Part shown: positions 1-10,023 of the stretch, in pieces
Position numbering within the stretch: position 1 is the stretch's first letter
Layout of the letters: each line of letters starts with the position of its first letter
Virus record (IMG/VR): IMGVR_UViG_3300021356_000186
Coordinates: 1 to 22,340 of that record
Direction: 5' to 3' (one strand)
Length of the DNA stretch: 22,340 bases
From: a virus
Notes under the pieces: generated by a model
What the model saw: the letters and a program-made list of their open reading frames with translations, nothing else
Databases searched by the model: none
Told to the model about the DNA's origin: nothing
Made by a program: the position numbers and the translations under genes

Positions 1-3000
1 CACTCCCCAATTATTGGTTGGGCATATGATGGCAATCCAATTTATGGACCATATGGATATTCTAATAGAGATGGTGGGATAGTTACATTAATGAAGTCTA
101 GTTATAGACTTAATACATCTCGTGTTGATGGTCCACCAATAACTACTTTCCCATTAGGATTCTTTGTAGAAGATTTTACTTACTATGAAAATAATGATGA
201 TAGTTATCTTGATAGAAATAATGGAAGATTTTGTATAACACCAGAGTATCCAAAGGGAACTTATGCTTACTTTGCTACTATTAATCCAGACAGCATAGAA
301 TCTTCTGGATTATTTGAAAATTATAAAAAACCAGTATTCCCATATATTTTAGGAAATAAGTATCAATCTACTCCTAACGAGTTTAATTTCACAAAATCAT
401 CTAATCAAGATGAATATGATCTTGAATCTAACAAGTGGTGTAGAAATACAATCTCATATAACTTGAGAGAAACTGGTATCAAATATCCTTACTTATATTC
501 TCCAAATGATTTGTCCCAAACAGGAAAAATTGTATCTACAAATAGAGGAAAAGTTTCTAGAGTAGATGTCAAGAGTGCTGGAGATAATTATAAAGTTGGA
601 GACACTTTAAACTTCTCTATCGCAGATCCAACTGGATTTGGAGCAGCTGGAGAAGTTTCTAGATTAGAAGGTAGATCTGTTAGTAGTCTCAGTGCATCTG
701 AAACGGTATTTAATGATGTCACCTTTATTCCTTCAACTAAAAGAGGAACGTACTCTGTAGAAACAGCATCTCCACATAGTCTCCAGTCATTAGATATTGT
801 TAATATCAGTGGACTGTCTACAACATCGTCTAAAATTGGAGGATCCTATACGATAGGAGTCACAAGTGAAAGATTTAGGATTGTTGGATTAGGAACTACT
901 GGAGTTGCTGTTGGAAACACAAATATTACTGGATTGGTAACTTTCTTCAACGTATCATCAAGTTTGATTGGTTCAAACATTGTACCAAATGATATTTTAG
1001 GTATTGGCACAGAACAAGTAAAAGTCCTGAATGTTGATAAACCTAATTCTAGATTCAAGGTTTTAAGAGCAGTAAACGGAACTGTTGGTGCAATTCACAC
1101 CATGGGAACTACTATATCAGAAGTTCCAAGAAGATTTACGATAGATTCTGGATTTAAGACAAGATATTCATTCAAGAGAAATAAAGAAGTATATTTTGTA
1201 CCAGAGGAAACCGTAGCTCTTGGTACTACTTCAGTTGGAATCGGATCGGTATTACAGTTTAGTTCTTTTGGATTAAACACGGTTGGTCTTGGAACAACTA
1301 ACGGAGCTAGTTCTCTTGCAGTTCCAATTAGATCTTTGTACTTTAAAGATCATAGTTTCCAAACTGGTGATGTACTTACATATTCTCCAAATGGTGGAGG
1401 CGGTATTGTTTATAATGAAAATGGTCAAATTGGATTAGCTAAGACTCTAACTAATGGACAGGAACTCTTTGTTGCTAAAATTTCAAAAGACCTGATTGGT
1501 ATTGCAACTCAAAGAGTCGCACTTGGATCTACAGGTGAATTTACTGGAGTAGGAAATACATCTACAATTTTATATTTTACTGGAATTGGTAGCGGCAACA
1601 ATCATAGTTTCACGACAAACTACAGTAATATTACTGGAGATGTTGAAAAGAGAACTGTAACTGTAACTACTGATGTAAATCATGCACTTCAGAGAGGACA
1701 TTTCGTTGACATTGACGTTAATCCATCATTTGCAACGACATACGTTGTAAAATACAATGACACTAATAGAAGAGTACTTGTTGGTATAGAAACCTTCAGT
1801 GCTGTAGGTGTTAATAGCACTACTAATACTATTACTATATCAAATCATGGATATGAAAGTGGCGATAAAGTTATTCATTCCTCAACAAGTCCATGTGGAG
1901 GACTAGAAAATGATAAGATTTATTATATTGTAAAGGTTGATAATAATAACTTTAAATTATCTAATACTAACTACGATTCAACTAAGTTAATACCAAGTGT
2001 TGTTGGAATTACAAGTACATCATTTGGCGAGTTTGGACTTGTCAATCCTCCTATCAAAGCTTTTAGAAGTTCAACACTGAATTTTGATATTTCAGATTCT
2101 TCTTTAGGATTTACTCAGCAATCCACTCAGTATTCTGCATTTAGACTTAATTTCTATCTGGATGATAGTTATACTAATCGTTGGGAAACAGATCAATCCT
2201 CCTCAACCTTTAGTGTCTCTAGAACAGGTTCTTCTGGGTCATCTTCCGCTAGTGTATCAGTTGCTATTGGAAATACAACTCCTGAGAGATTGTATTATTC
2301 GTTAGATCCAGTTTCTAATGCAAACCTTCCTATTGTAAAATCAGAAATAATAAAAGATTCTGAAATTTTAAATAGCAATTCCATAATATCCCAAAATAGT
2401 GTTTACAATGGAAATAGAAGAATTTCTATTGCAGGAACTAACTTCTTTACATTTGAATTGCCTGAAATTCCTGAAGCGAATTCGTATGTATCCACTTCAT
2501 CTAGTATAACTTATACTACTGATTGTACTCATACAAGCGGACCAATATCTGCTGTAGAAGTTACTAGCACTGGTAAAAATTATACCACTTTACCCGCAGT
2601 AGAATCTATTAATAGTGCTGATGGAGTAAGAGGAGACCTAGTATCATTTAGTGAAGATATTGGCATTATTGAAAAAGTAAAAATCAATGATGTTGGTTAT
2701 GATTTCCCATCTGACGGTACACTGAAGCCAAGTGCCTCTTTACCGCAAATCATTAACGTTGATTCATTTGCTAAAGTTGAACGTATTGATATAATTTCTG
2801 GCGGAAGAGGATATAGTTCTGCACCAGAATTACTCTTCTTTGATGGAAAAACTGGAAATCAGATTACTGATATTTCTGTCAAATATGCTTTAGGTGATTC
2901 AAGCGTAACTATCTTGAGTAATACTAGAGGAATTAATAATGCTACCCCAACAGTATTACCAGTAAAAAATAGCAATGGAGTCGGAATTAGCACAGTTGGA

Positions 3001-6000
3001 TTTAACACAGTCACAAAAGATGTGACCGTAGGATTGTCTGTTGGATTTAGTACAGCATTCCCATTTGAAGTTGGAGATCAGGTAATGATCGAAAACATTA
3101 GTTATGTCGGTGTCGGTACTACTACTAGGGGATATAACACAAAAGACTATGGATATAAATTATTCACTATCAATTCAGTAACTCCAAATTTGGGAGGAAT
3201 TGGTACAGTCACGTATAATTTAAGTGATCATTTAGGTGTAGGGGAGATTCCAGGTGTCTTTGACCCCATCAATTCATCTGGACAGATAATTGCACAAAAA
3301 TATTTCCCAACCTTTGAAGTATTGTTGTCTACAGGCGACTACCTTTCTGGTGAAAAGGTCACCACCAATGGAAAAGAGGGTGTTGTTCAAAGTTGGGATA
3401 GAACAACAAAAATTCTCAGAGTTCTTTCCCCAGATGATTTTGTAAACGGAGAAGTTATAAGAGGACTTACCTCAGAACTTTCCGGTGTTGCATCAAAAGT
3501 AACTTCATATGAGTCTTATTTTGAGACAGATGTTTCTGCTCAGATATTCAGTGGTAATCAGTCTGGTTCTGGATTCTTAAATGATAATTTACAAAGAATA
3601 CAAGATAATTTCTATTATCAAAACTTCTCATATTCATTGAAGAGCACTATCCCTCTTGATGATTGGAAGGATGTTGTATCTTCTGTAAACCACCCTCTTG
3701 GGTATAAGAAATTTAGCGATCTTCAAATTGAATCAACAAATTTAGACGAACCTTTGCGAGTTGGTATTTCTACAGAATTGACTGATGTTTCTATTGTAAG
3801 TAGTTTAGATGGATTTGTAGATACTAATTGTGTATTTGATTTTGATATTGCTACAGAGAACAATGTAACCCTTACAGATGGTACACTTCTTTCTGATGAA
3901 ATTACTTTTGATACCAGGATTTTAACTGACTTTACAGAGTCATTTGGAAATAGAGTTCTTTCTATTGATGATATAACCCCAGAATTCAATAGTAATCCTA
4001 GAGCAACTGCGTTTACTGTACTTAATACTTTTAATCTTGATGATACAAGATTTAGAAAGTACATCACTTATTTAAAGGATAAGAGATTTACTCAAGAAAG
4101 ACAGGCTTTGATTGTTGATCTTATTCATGACGGAACTTTTGGATATCTTAACCAATATGCAAGAGTTGAATCTGTATATGATCAAGGATCTTTTGATTTC
4201 TCAATATCTGGTTCTGATGGTCAGTTATTGTTCTTCCCAACCAAGTCGTCGGTAAATGATTATGACATCACAACGATTTCTTACAACTTAAACGACAATT
4301 TCCTTAGCACAGGATCTACTTCTGTTGGAGGAGTATTGATTGATTCGGATAGCACTATTGTCGGATCTGGTACTTCTGCAAATATTGTAAGTATTGCTAA
4401 TACATATCACTCACTTAAGGTTCTTGTTGAAATTGCACCTGATGTCACCAATCCTTCTTTTGGATCTACTGCAACGTTTAATGGAAATGAATTTGAAGCA
4501 CAAGAACTGAATATTGTTCATGACGGAACTAATGTTTCTATTCTTGAATATGGTAAATTAACTACTTCGCCTGGAGGATTTAGTGCAACTGGATTTGGTT
4601 CATATGAGGCATACCTGTCGGGATCAAATGTTAGAGTTGATTTCATTCCATCTGGAATAGGAACGAATGCCGTAGTTAATTCTATAGTTGTAGGTCTATC
4701 TTCAGTAGCGTCTGGAATTACAACTCTGGATCTTAAACATGCTAGATTAGAGTCCAGAACTACAAATATTTCATCATCTGGATCGCCAACTCAAAATGTT
4801 GTTGCAGAATATCCAAGTCATTTATCAGTCAACAACGATAGGTACGATGCTGGATATTTCATGATTCAAGTTCATGATACTACAAATGATCGTTATGAGT
4901 TCTTGGAATATTTTGTTATTGATGATCATATTGAAGGAGATACTTCTTCGGAGTCATTCGATACTGAGTTCGCAAACATTCAGACTCATTCTGGTCTTGG
5001 AACTTTTGGTTCCAAAGTAATCACTGATTCCGTTGGATTTGCAGCAACTACCCAAGTTCTGTTTACACCCGTTGCTGGAATTGATGCAACTGTTCATGTA
5101 TATACTAATGCACTCAGAATTGAAGATGACACAAGAAGTGTCATTGATTTCAATAATGGATCAATAGAAACTGGATATGGAGAGTATACCGGAACCGATA
5201 GAGACATTAAGAGATCATTTAACTTAACTCATAAGAATGATAATATTTTTGAAAGAACATTTGATGCAACTGGTGTCAACACAACCACCAATACGATTAC
5301 AATTCCAAACCATTTCTATGTAACTGGTGAGCAAATTCAATATACTTGCCCAGGTATTGGAAATACTCAATCAGTTGGTATTGCTTTAACTAATTTCCCT
5401 GTTGCTGGAGTTACAACTAATTTACTTCCTTCAACTGGAGTATTTGTAGTTAAAGTTAATGATAATACTATCAAACTTTCTAGAAGTGCGGAAGCTTCTC
5501 TGAGATCTGTTCCAGAAGTTCTTGACTTAACTTCAACTGGCGTTGGATCTGGTCACACATTCACTGCAACGAATCAAAACCCCAAGGTGCTCGTCGCTAT
5601 TGATAATCTTATTCAGTCTCCAATTGTTTCTACTGCGATTACAACAACATTAGATGCTGATGCAGTGAGCACTGATAATACTGTTGACTTTACTGGAATA
5701 ACTTCATTCTTTGGTGGAGACTTGTTTAAAGTTGGTGATGAAATAATGAAGATTGAAGGTGTTGGCATTGGAACAACAAACAGAATCGCAGTTCGTAGAG
5801 GATGGATGGGAACAAATATCCAGTCTGGACTTTCAACTGGAGATTTGGTAACAAAAGTCGTTGGAAACTATAACATTGTTGGCAATACTCTGAATTTCTC
5901 TGAAGCACCTTATGGAAATATTCCAGTTGGGTCTCCGACAAATCCTCCAGATCAAAGAGATTACGTTGGAATAACGACTAGTTCTACTTTCCAAGGAAGA

Positions 6001-8427
6001 AGTTTCATGAGAACGGCTCAGCCGAATACTGCTAATGAAACTTATTACAAGAATAATGTTTTTGATGATCTTTCAGATCAATTCAATGGAATTGAAAACG
6101 AATTTACTTTGAAGTCTAATGGAAGTAATATTACTGGAATTAATAATGAAGGTGCAATTATATTAGTTAATGATATATTCCAAGTCTTTGGTGGAGCAAA
6201 TAACTTTACTTTATCCGAAAGCACTGGAATAACTTCAATTTCTTTCGTTGGTAATGCTAGAACAATTACAGACGATGTTGGAATTTCTAGTTTCCCCAAA
6301 GGAGGAATAATTATCTCTGTTGGTTCTTCGGAAGGATTTGGATATCAACCTTTAGTTGCTGCAGGTGGAACAGCAATTGTTTCTAGTGCTGGAACTATTT
6401 CAGCAATCTCCATTGGAAACAGTGGATCTGGTTACAGATCTGGAATTCAAACAGTAAATGTTAGTGTTGGAAGTTCTGATCTTTCGACGCCAAATATTGT
6501 TGCTATCGGAACGGCTACCATTAGTAATGGTAATATCACTAGTGTTGTTATTACTAACCCTGGAAGTGGATATACGACTACAAATCCACCATTTGTTGTA
6601 TTTGATTCGCCACTTTCATATACCAATTTACCATTAGATTATGTTTCTGGAACAACAGGATTAGGAACAGCAGCTACAATTGATGTTGTTGTTGGTCAAG
6701 GATCTAGTATAATTGATTTTGAAATTAACAATACTGGATATGGTTATGGTAATAATGAAAGACTGACAGTTGCTGTTGGTGGAACCACTGGAATTCCTAC
6801 TACTTCTTCTTTCACTTCAGATATATTTGAAATTCAAATTGAAAAAGTTATTAATGATGAGTTTACTGGATGGTCTTTAGGTGTTCTTGAAACATTTGAT
6901 GATGTTACTAGTTTTATTGATGGTTCTAGAATTGATTTCCCATTAATTAAGGCAGGTGTTCCAATATCCATTAACAAATCAAAAGGATCAAAAATTGAAC
7001 TTGATCAATTGCTTTTAGTATTTGTAAATGGAATACTTCAAAAACCAGGCGGTGCTTACACGTTTGAGGGAGGTTCTCAAATAACCTTCACAGAACCATT
7101 AAAACTTGAAGACACCCTTAGCATTTGCTTCTATAAAGGAAGTGGTGATGACCTTGATGTTATTGATAGAGAAGTTATTGAAACACTCAAATATGGAGAT
7201 GAGGTTACCTTAAATTATGATCCAGATCTTGGACAAAAACCATATCAGCAAGAGAATGCTAGAACAATTAGCACCATCACAAACGTTGATAGATGCGAAA
7301 CTCTTCCATATTTTGGTCCAGGAAATACCACTGACACCACCTTTGAAAGACCAGTCACCTGGTGCAGACAAACTCAAGACAAGATTATTAATGGTCAGGA
7401 AGTTGGTAAAGATAGGGAAATTTATGAACCTGTCATCAATCCAACAGCAAATATTATTAAAACCATTGGTGTTGGTTCTACTATAATCTATGTTGATAGA
7501 TTAAGACCATTATTTGACCTTGATAATGAGAATGTAGATCCTACATTTAGAAATACGATTCAAAAAGGAATTAAATTAGTAAATCCAGTTGTTGTCACTG
7601 GAGCAGCAGCAACTGCTGTAGTTTCTACTGCTGGAACCATTACCTCAATCACGATTAACAATGGTGGTGTTGGATATTCTACAGCACCAGATGTAAGTGT
7701 CGGAATAGGGTCTACAAGAGCAACAGCGACTGCAACAATCACTAATGGAGTTGTTACTGGAATCACTATCACTAACGGTGGATCTGGATATAGTCAAACT
7801 ACTCCACCATCAGTCCTTATTGGTCCTCCAGCACAACAAACAGAGTCTTGCGACGTTTCTTCTTACTCTGGAGATTCTGGAATAATTGTTGGACTCGGAA
7901 CTACTTCCATTGGCGTTGGTTCAACTGGAATGATGTTCCATCTCTACATTCCTTCAGACTCTGTAATGAGAGATGCTAACTTAGTTGGAACTGCAGTAAC
8001 TTTAAGTGGAATATCTACTGGAGATTACTTCATCGTAAGAAATTCAAGTCTCGGGGCAGCATCAACGAGTATTAATGCTCTTGGAACTGACAACTCTACA
8101 ATTGTTGGAGTTGGGGCTGAGTTCCTTGATAATGTATATGTTGTTAACAAAGTAGAACTTGGAACTCAAGTTATTTCTGGAGTTAGCACTCATATAACCA
8201 AAGTGAGCGTAAATACGAATATCAATCCTGATGGAATTTCTGGATTCTCAACAGGACCATTCCTCGGAGAATACTCTTGGGGTAAAGCGGTTGTAGAGGC
8301 CAGAAGCAGGGAAGTTTCGTATCCAGCACATACTTTATCTGGAATAGGAACAAATGAATTGACTGGCATATCAACTTCATCGAAACTCTATAGAACCAGA
8401 TATATCAGGTTCAAAAAATTCGGATGA
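1..8427 (+). CDS. Giant virion protein with YHYH domain and tandem beta-rich modules (5' end missing)
   Basis: The reading frame is open from base 1 (it starts H-S-P-I-I-G-W-A-Y-D-G-N-P-I-Y-G), so the true start lies upstream and at least 2808 residues are present. The first 120 residues match the C-terminal half of a YHYH domain: GWAYDGNPIYGPYGY, then NGRFCITPEYPKGTYAYF, then PVFPYILG. After this come Gly/Ser/Thr-rich beta modules: GxGY repeats (bases 553-650, 2542-2850, 6358-6600, 7585-7830), two 'TNTITIxNH' modules (1801-1970, 5263-5490), RG-turn modules (937-1128, 5632-5869), a motif YYQNFSYSLKS (near 3615) and two NG-Q modules (6070-6270, 6892-7150). No membrane segment or enzyme motif is seen. 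It directly precedes gp8, the position of gene 7 in T4 (1032 residues). A role in the peripheral baseplate or a fibre is inferred from position and composition. Homology to T4 gp7 itself is not visible. Confidence 0.85.
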   Translation, partial: HSPIIGWAYDGNPIYGPYGYSNRDGGIVTLMKSSYRLNTSRVDGPPITTFPLGFFVEDFTYYENNDDSYLDRNNGRFCITPEYPKGTYAYFATINPDSIESSGLFENYKKPVFPYILGNKYQSTPNEFNFTKSSNQDEYDLESNKWCRNTISYNLRETGIKYPYLYSPNDLSQTGKIVSTNRGKVSRVDVKSAGDNYKVGDTLNFSIADPTGFGAAGEVSRLEGRSVSSLSASETVFNDVTFIPSTKRGTYSVETASPHSLQSLDIVNISGLSTTSSKIGGSYTIGVTSERFRIVGLGTTGVAVGNTNITGLVTFFNVSSSLIGSNIVPNDILGIGTEQVKVLNVDKPNSRFKVLRAVNGTVGAIHTMGTTISEVPRRFTIDSGFKTRYSFKRNKEVYFVPEETVALGTTSVGIGSVLQFSSFGLNTVGLGTTNGASSLAVPIRSLYFKDHSFQTGDVLTYSPNGGGGIVYNENGQIGLAKTLTNGQELFVAKISKDLIGIATQRVALGSTGEFTGVGNTSTILYFTGIGSGNNHSFTTNYSNITGDVEKRTVTVTTDVNHALQRGHFVDIDVNPSFATTYVVKYNDTNRRVLVGIETFSAVGVNSTTNTITISNHGYESGDKVIHSSTSPCGGLENDKIYYIVKVDNNNFKLSNTNYDSTKLIPSVVGITSTSFGEFGLVNPPIKAFRSSTLNFDISDSSLGFTQQSTQYSAFRLNFYLDDSYTNRWETDQSSSTFSVSRTGSSGSSSASVSVAIGNTTPERLYYSLDPVSNANLPIVKSEIIKDSEILNSNSIISQNSVYNGNRRISIAGTNFFTFELPEIPEANSYVSTSSSITYTTDCTHTSGPISAVEVTSTGKNYTTLPAVESINSADGVRGDLVSFSEDIGIIEKVKINDVGYDFPSDGTLKPSASLPQIINVDSFAKVERIDIISGGRGYSSAPELLFFDGKTGNQITDISVKYALGDSSVTILSNTRGINNATPTVLPVKNSNGVGISTVGFNTVTKDVTVGLSVGFSTAFPFEVGDQVMIENISYVGVGTTTRGYNTKDYGYKLFTINSVTPNLGGIGTVTYNLSDHLGVGEIPGVFDPINSSGQIIAQKYFPTFEVLLSTGDYLSGEKVTTNGKEGVVQSWDRTTKILRVLSPDDFVNGEVIRGLTSELSGVASKVTSYESYFETDVSAQIFSGNQSGSGFLNDNLQRIQDNFYYQNFSYSLKSTIPLDDWKDVVSSVNHPLGYKKFSDLQIESTNLDEPLRVGISTELTDVSIVSSLDGFVDTNCVFDFDIATENNVTLTDGTLLSDEITFDTRILTDFTESFGNRVLSIDDITPEFNSNPRATAFTVLNTFNLDDTRFRKYITYLKDKRFTQERQALIVDLIHDGTFGYLNQYARVESVYDQGSFDFSISGSDGQLLFFPTKSSVNDYDITTISYNLNDNFLSTGSTSVGGVLIDSDSTIVGSGTSANIVSIANTYHSLKVLVEIAPDVTNPSFGSTATFNGNEFEAQELNIVHDGTNVSILEYGKLTTSPGGFSATGFGSYEAYLSGSNVRVDFIPSGIGTNAVVNSIVVGLSSVASGITTLDLKHARLESRTTNISSSGSPTQNVVAEYPSHLSVNNDRYDAGYFMIQVHDTTNDRYEFLEYFVIDDHIEGDTSSESFDTEFANIQTHSGLGTFGSKVITDSVGFAATTQVLFTPVAGIDATVHVYTNALRIEDDTRSVIDFNNGSIETGYGEYTGTDRDIKRSFNLTHKNDNIFERTFDATGVNTTTNTITIPNHFYVTGEQIQYTCPGIGNTQSVGIALTNFPVAGVTTNLLPSTGVFVVKVNDNTIKLSRSAEASLRSVPEVLDLTSTGVGSGHTFTATNQNPKVLVAIDNLIQSPIVSTAITTTLDADAVSTDNTVDFTGITSFFGGDLFKVGDEIMKIEGVGIGTTNRIAVRRGWMGTNIQSGLSTGDLVTKVVGNYNIVGNTLNFSEAPYGNIPVGSPTNPPDQRDYVGITTSSTFQGRSFMRTAQPNTANETYYKNNVFDDLSDQFNGIENEFTLKSNGSNITGINNEGAIILVNDIFQVFGGANNFTLSESTGITSISFVGNARTITDDVGISSFPKGGIIISVGSSEGFGYQPLVAAGGTAIVSSAGTISAISIGNSGSGYRSGIQTVNVSVGSSDLSTPNIVAIGTATISNGNITSVVITNPGSGYTTTNPPFVVFDSPLSYTNLPLDYVSGTTGLGTAATIDVVVGQGSSIIDFEINNTGYGYGNNERLTVAVGGTTGIPTTSSFTSDIFEIQIEKVINDEFTGWSLGVLETFDDVTSFIDGSRIDFPLIKAGVPISINKSKGSKIELDQLLLVFVNGILQKPGGAYTFEGGSQITFTEPLKLEDTLSICFYKGSGDDLDVIDREVIETLKYGDEVTLNYDPDLGQKPYQQENARTISTITNVDRCETLPYFGPGNTTDTTFERPVTWCRQTQDKIINGQEVGKDREIYEPVINPTANIIKTIGVGSTIIYVDRLRPLFDLDNENVDPTFRNTIQKGIKLVNPVVVTGAAATAVVSTAGTITSITINNGGVGYSTAPDVSVGIGSTRATATATITNGVVTGITITNGGSGYSQTTPPSVLIGPPAQQTESCDVSSYSGDSGIIVGLGTTSIGVGSTGMMFHLYIPSDSVMRDANLVGTAVTLSGISTGDYFIVRNSSLGAASTSINALGTDNSTIVGVGAEFLDNVYVVNKVELGTQVISGVSTHITKVSVNTNINPDGISGFSTGPFLGEYSWGKAVVEARSREVSYPAHTLSGIGTNELTGISTSSKLYRTRYIRFKKFG
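1801..1970 (+). repeat. 'TNTITIxNH' module, copy 1, in the giant protein
   Basis: The protein segment VGVNSTTNTITISNHGYESG ends with YYIVKVDNNNFKLS. It matches a second copy at 5263-5490, which reads TGVNTTTNTITIPNHFYVTG and ends with VVKVNDNTIKLS. The two copies are about 3.4 kb apart in one gene, which suggests internal duplication. Confidence 0.65.
5263..5490 (+). repeat. 'TNTITIxNH' module, copy 2, in the giant protein
   Basis: This copy reads TGVNTTTNTITIPNHFYVTG and closes with FVVKVNDNTIKLSRS. It is longer than copy 1 because of an insertion between the NH motif and the closing strand. An RG-turn module follows directly (5632-5869). Confidence 0.65.
6892..7150 (+). repeat. 'NG-Q' module in the giant protein
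   Basis: The core is LLLVFVNGILQKPGGAYTFE, then SQITFTEPLKLEDTLSICFY. A related and more divergent copy at 6070-6270 has IILVNDIFQVFGGANNFTL. This kind of short beta module is frequent in marine phage fibre and baseplate proteins. Confidence 0.6.
7585..7830 (+). repeat. Paired GxGY modules near the C-terminus of the giant protein
   Basis: Two consecutive copies are present: SITINNGGVGYSTAPDVSVG and GITITNGGSGYSQTTPPSVL, separated by an Ala/Thr-rich linker. They closely resemble the copies in gp14 and the pair at 6358-6600 in the same gene. Confidence 0.7.
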
Positions 8428-8435
8428 TTTTTCGT

Positions 8436-8443
8436 AATAAATA
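8436..8443 (+). promoter_or_regulatory. T4-like late promoter motif before gp8
   Basis: AATAAATA lies in the 36-base gap after the giant gene, 20 bases before the gp8 ATG. The T4 late promoter is TATAAATA, read by the gp55 sigma factor. This would start a unit covering gp8, the DUF4815 protein and the small genes. Confidence 0.6.
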
Positions 8444-8463
8444 AGTAAAAAAGTCCGTCCAAA

Positions 8464-10017
8464 ATGGCTGCTATTATAACTGATCAGGTTAGAATATTAA
8501 ACGCGAAGAATTTCGTTGCAGGAATTGCTAATGCCAGCAATTCCTATTATTCTTTTGTCGGACTCCCAAATCCGACAGATTACTTATCGACATGGAATGA
8601 TTCTCCTCCTGCGCCAAAAGATAATTTTGATCAGGAGAATGATTATTGGAATACGATGATTGCTCTGAAGAGAATAAACTCAACGGATGTCAGACAGGTA
8701 GTTCCAAGAAGAAGTTGGTCTTCTGGAACCACTTATGACATGTATCGTCATGACTATAGTCGTTCAAACACTGCTCCTGTTTCAGGATCTACAAATTTAT
8801 ATAATTCAAACTTTTATGTCCTGAACAGTGATTATAGAGTTTACATCTGCCTTCAAAACGGAACTAACCCTGAAAACACTCTTGGCAGACCATCTCTAGA
8901 TGAACCAACTTTTACCGATTTAGAACCAAAGGCGGCTGGAACTAGCGGTGATGGATATATTTGGAAATACCTTTATACAATTAAACCTGCAGATATCACG
9001 AAGTTTGATTCTACAGATTTCATGCCAGTTCCAACAGATTGGAGCACTAGTAATGATACATCTTTAGTTAGAGAAAATGCTGTAGATGGTTCTGTTAAAA
9101 TTGTTACTATAACTAATCGTGGTGCTGACTTAGGAACAGCAAATCAAACTTATACTGGAGTTCCTATTAGAGGTGATGGTACAGGAGCAACATGTACCGT
9201 TACTATTGATGGAGACTCCAAGATTAGCGAAGTTTCCGTATCTGCTCAGGGATCTGGATATACTTTTGGAACTCTTGACTTTGAAGCTGCTGGAATTCCA
9301 GCTGGAACGACTAGACCAACTTTTGATGTTATCATCACACCACAGGGTGGTCATGGTGCCGACATCTACAGAGAATTGGGTGCATATAGTGTTCTGATGT
9401 ATTCCAGAATTGAGAGTGATAATGAAAACCCAGACTTCATCACAGGTAATCAGTTTGCAAGAATTGGTATTGTAGAAAATCCTCTTTCTCCAGCAGGAGG
9501 ATCAGTTTTAACTGCAGATAAAGCAAGTGCAGTTGTTGCTTTAAAATTAACTGGAGTTGGATATAGTGAAGCAACGTTCACTTCCGATTCTTTTGTTATT
9601 CAAACAGTTGGAACTGGTGCTACTGCAGTGGGTAGAGTTGTAAATTATGATCAAAACACTGGAGTCTTGAAACTTTGGCAAGACAGAAGTGTGGCAGGAT
9701 TCACCAGCACAGGTATTGGAATTACTAATCCAACTTACGGATATGAACTGCAAGAATTTACTGGAAGTCCATCTGGAACTGGATCGTTAGCAATTACTCC
9801 ATCTACAGGGTTACCTTTAAGTATTGACAGTGCATTTAGCGATAACAAAACGACGATAAATAATCGTACATATTATCTTGGAATGGATTTCACTACAGGT
9901 GTTGCGTCCCCAGAGGTAAGACAGCATTCTGGTAATATTATATACGTAGATAATAGACCTTCGATTACAAGATCGTCAAACCAAAAAGAAGACATAAAAG
10001 TTATCTTGCAGTTCTAA
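8464..10017 (+). CDS. 8: Baseplate wedge subunit gp8
   Basis: 517 residues, against 334 for T4 gp8. In T4, gp8 is a dimer in each baseplate wedge, bound to gp6, gp7 and gp10. The N-terminal part (residues 1-200) has the family pattern: start MAAIITDQVRILNAKNFV, the RRSWSSGTTYDMYRHDYS stretch near 82-99, YVLNSDYRVYICL near 118-130, and DGYIWKYLYTIKPADITKF near 163-181. The C-terminus GNIIYVDNRPSITRSSNQ followed by KEDIKVILQF is also typical. The middle (about 205-445) is Gly/Thr-rich and holds GxGY-type segments (TITNRG near 215, SAQGSGYTFG near 260, GVGY near 364), which accounts for the extra length. The ATG has no clear Shine-Dalgarno sequence, but a late-promoter-like motif lies 20 bases upstream. 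The frame ends 6 bases before the next gene. Identification is from recognised family sequence. Confidence 0.9.
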   Translation: MAAIITDQVRILNAKNFVAGIANASNSYYSFVGLPNPTDYLSTWNDSPPAPKDNFDQENDYWNTMIALKRINSTDVRQVVPRRSWSSGTTYDMYRHDYSRSNTAPVSGSTNLYNSNFYVLNSDYRVYICLQNGTNPENTLGRPSLDEPTFTDLEPKAAGTSGDGYIWKYLYTIKPADITKFDSTDFMPVPTDWSTSNDTSLVRENAVDGSVKIVTITNRGADLGTANQTYTGVPIRGDGTGATCTVTIDGDSKISEVSVSAQGSGYTFGTLDFEAAGIPAGTTRPTFDVIITPQGGHGADIYRELGAYSVLMYSRIESDNENPDFITGNQFARIGIVENPLSPAGGSVLTADKASAVVALKLTGVGYSEATFTSDSFVIQTVGTGATAVGRVVNYDQNTGVLKLWQDRSVAGFTSTGIGITNPTYGYELQEFTGSPSGTGSLAITPSTGLPLSIDSAFSDNKTTINNRTYYLGMDFTTGVASPEVRQHSGNIIYVDNRPSITRSSNQKEDIKVILQF

Positions 10018-10023
10018 AGAATT

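Noticed and set aside
3723-4067. Longest minus-strand open frame (114 residues) and other antisense frames of 60-90 residues
   Set aside because: All lie opposite strongly supported plus-strand genes, have no recognisable domain or ribosome binding site, and are explained by the Ser/Thr/Gly codon bias of the sense strand.
7217-7486. Plus-strand 89-residue frame inside the giant gene
   Set aside because: It overlaps a conserved part of the giant protein (TWCRQTQDKIING) in another frame, and its translation looks like a random shadow.
9855-9863. GATAAATAA inside gp8, as a promoter for the DUF4815 gene
   Set aside because: It lies 160 bases upstream within conserved coding sequence (TTINNRTYY). 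The match is good, but such motifs are expected by chance in this AT-rich DNA, so only those in intergenic gaps were kept.
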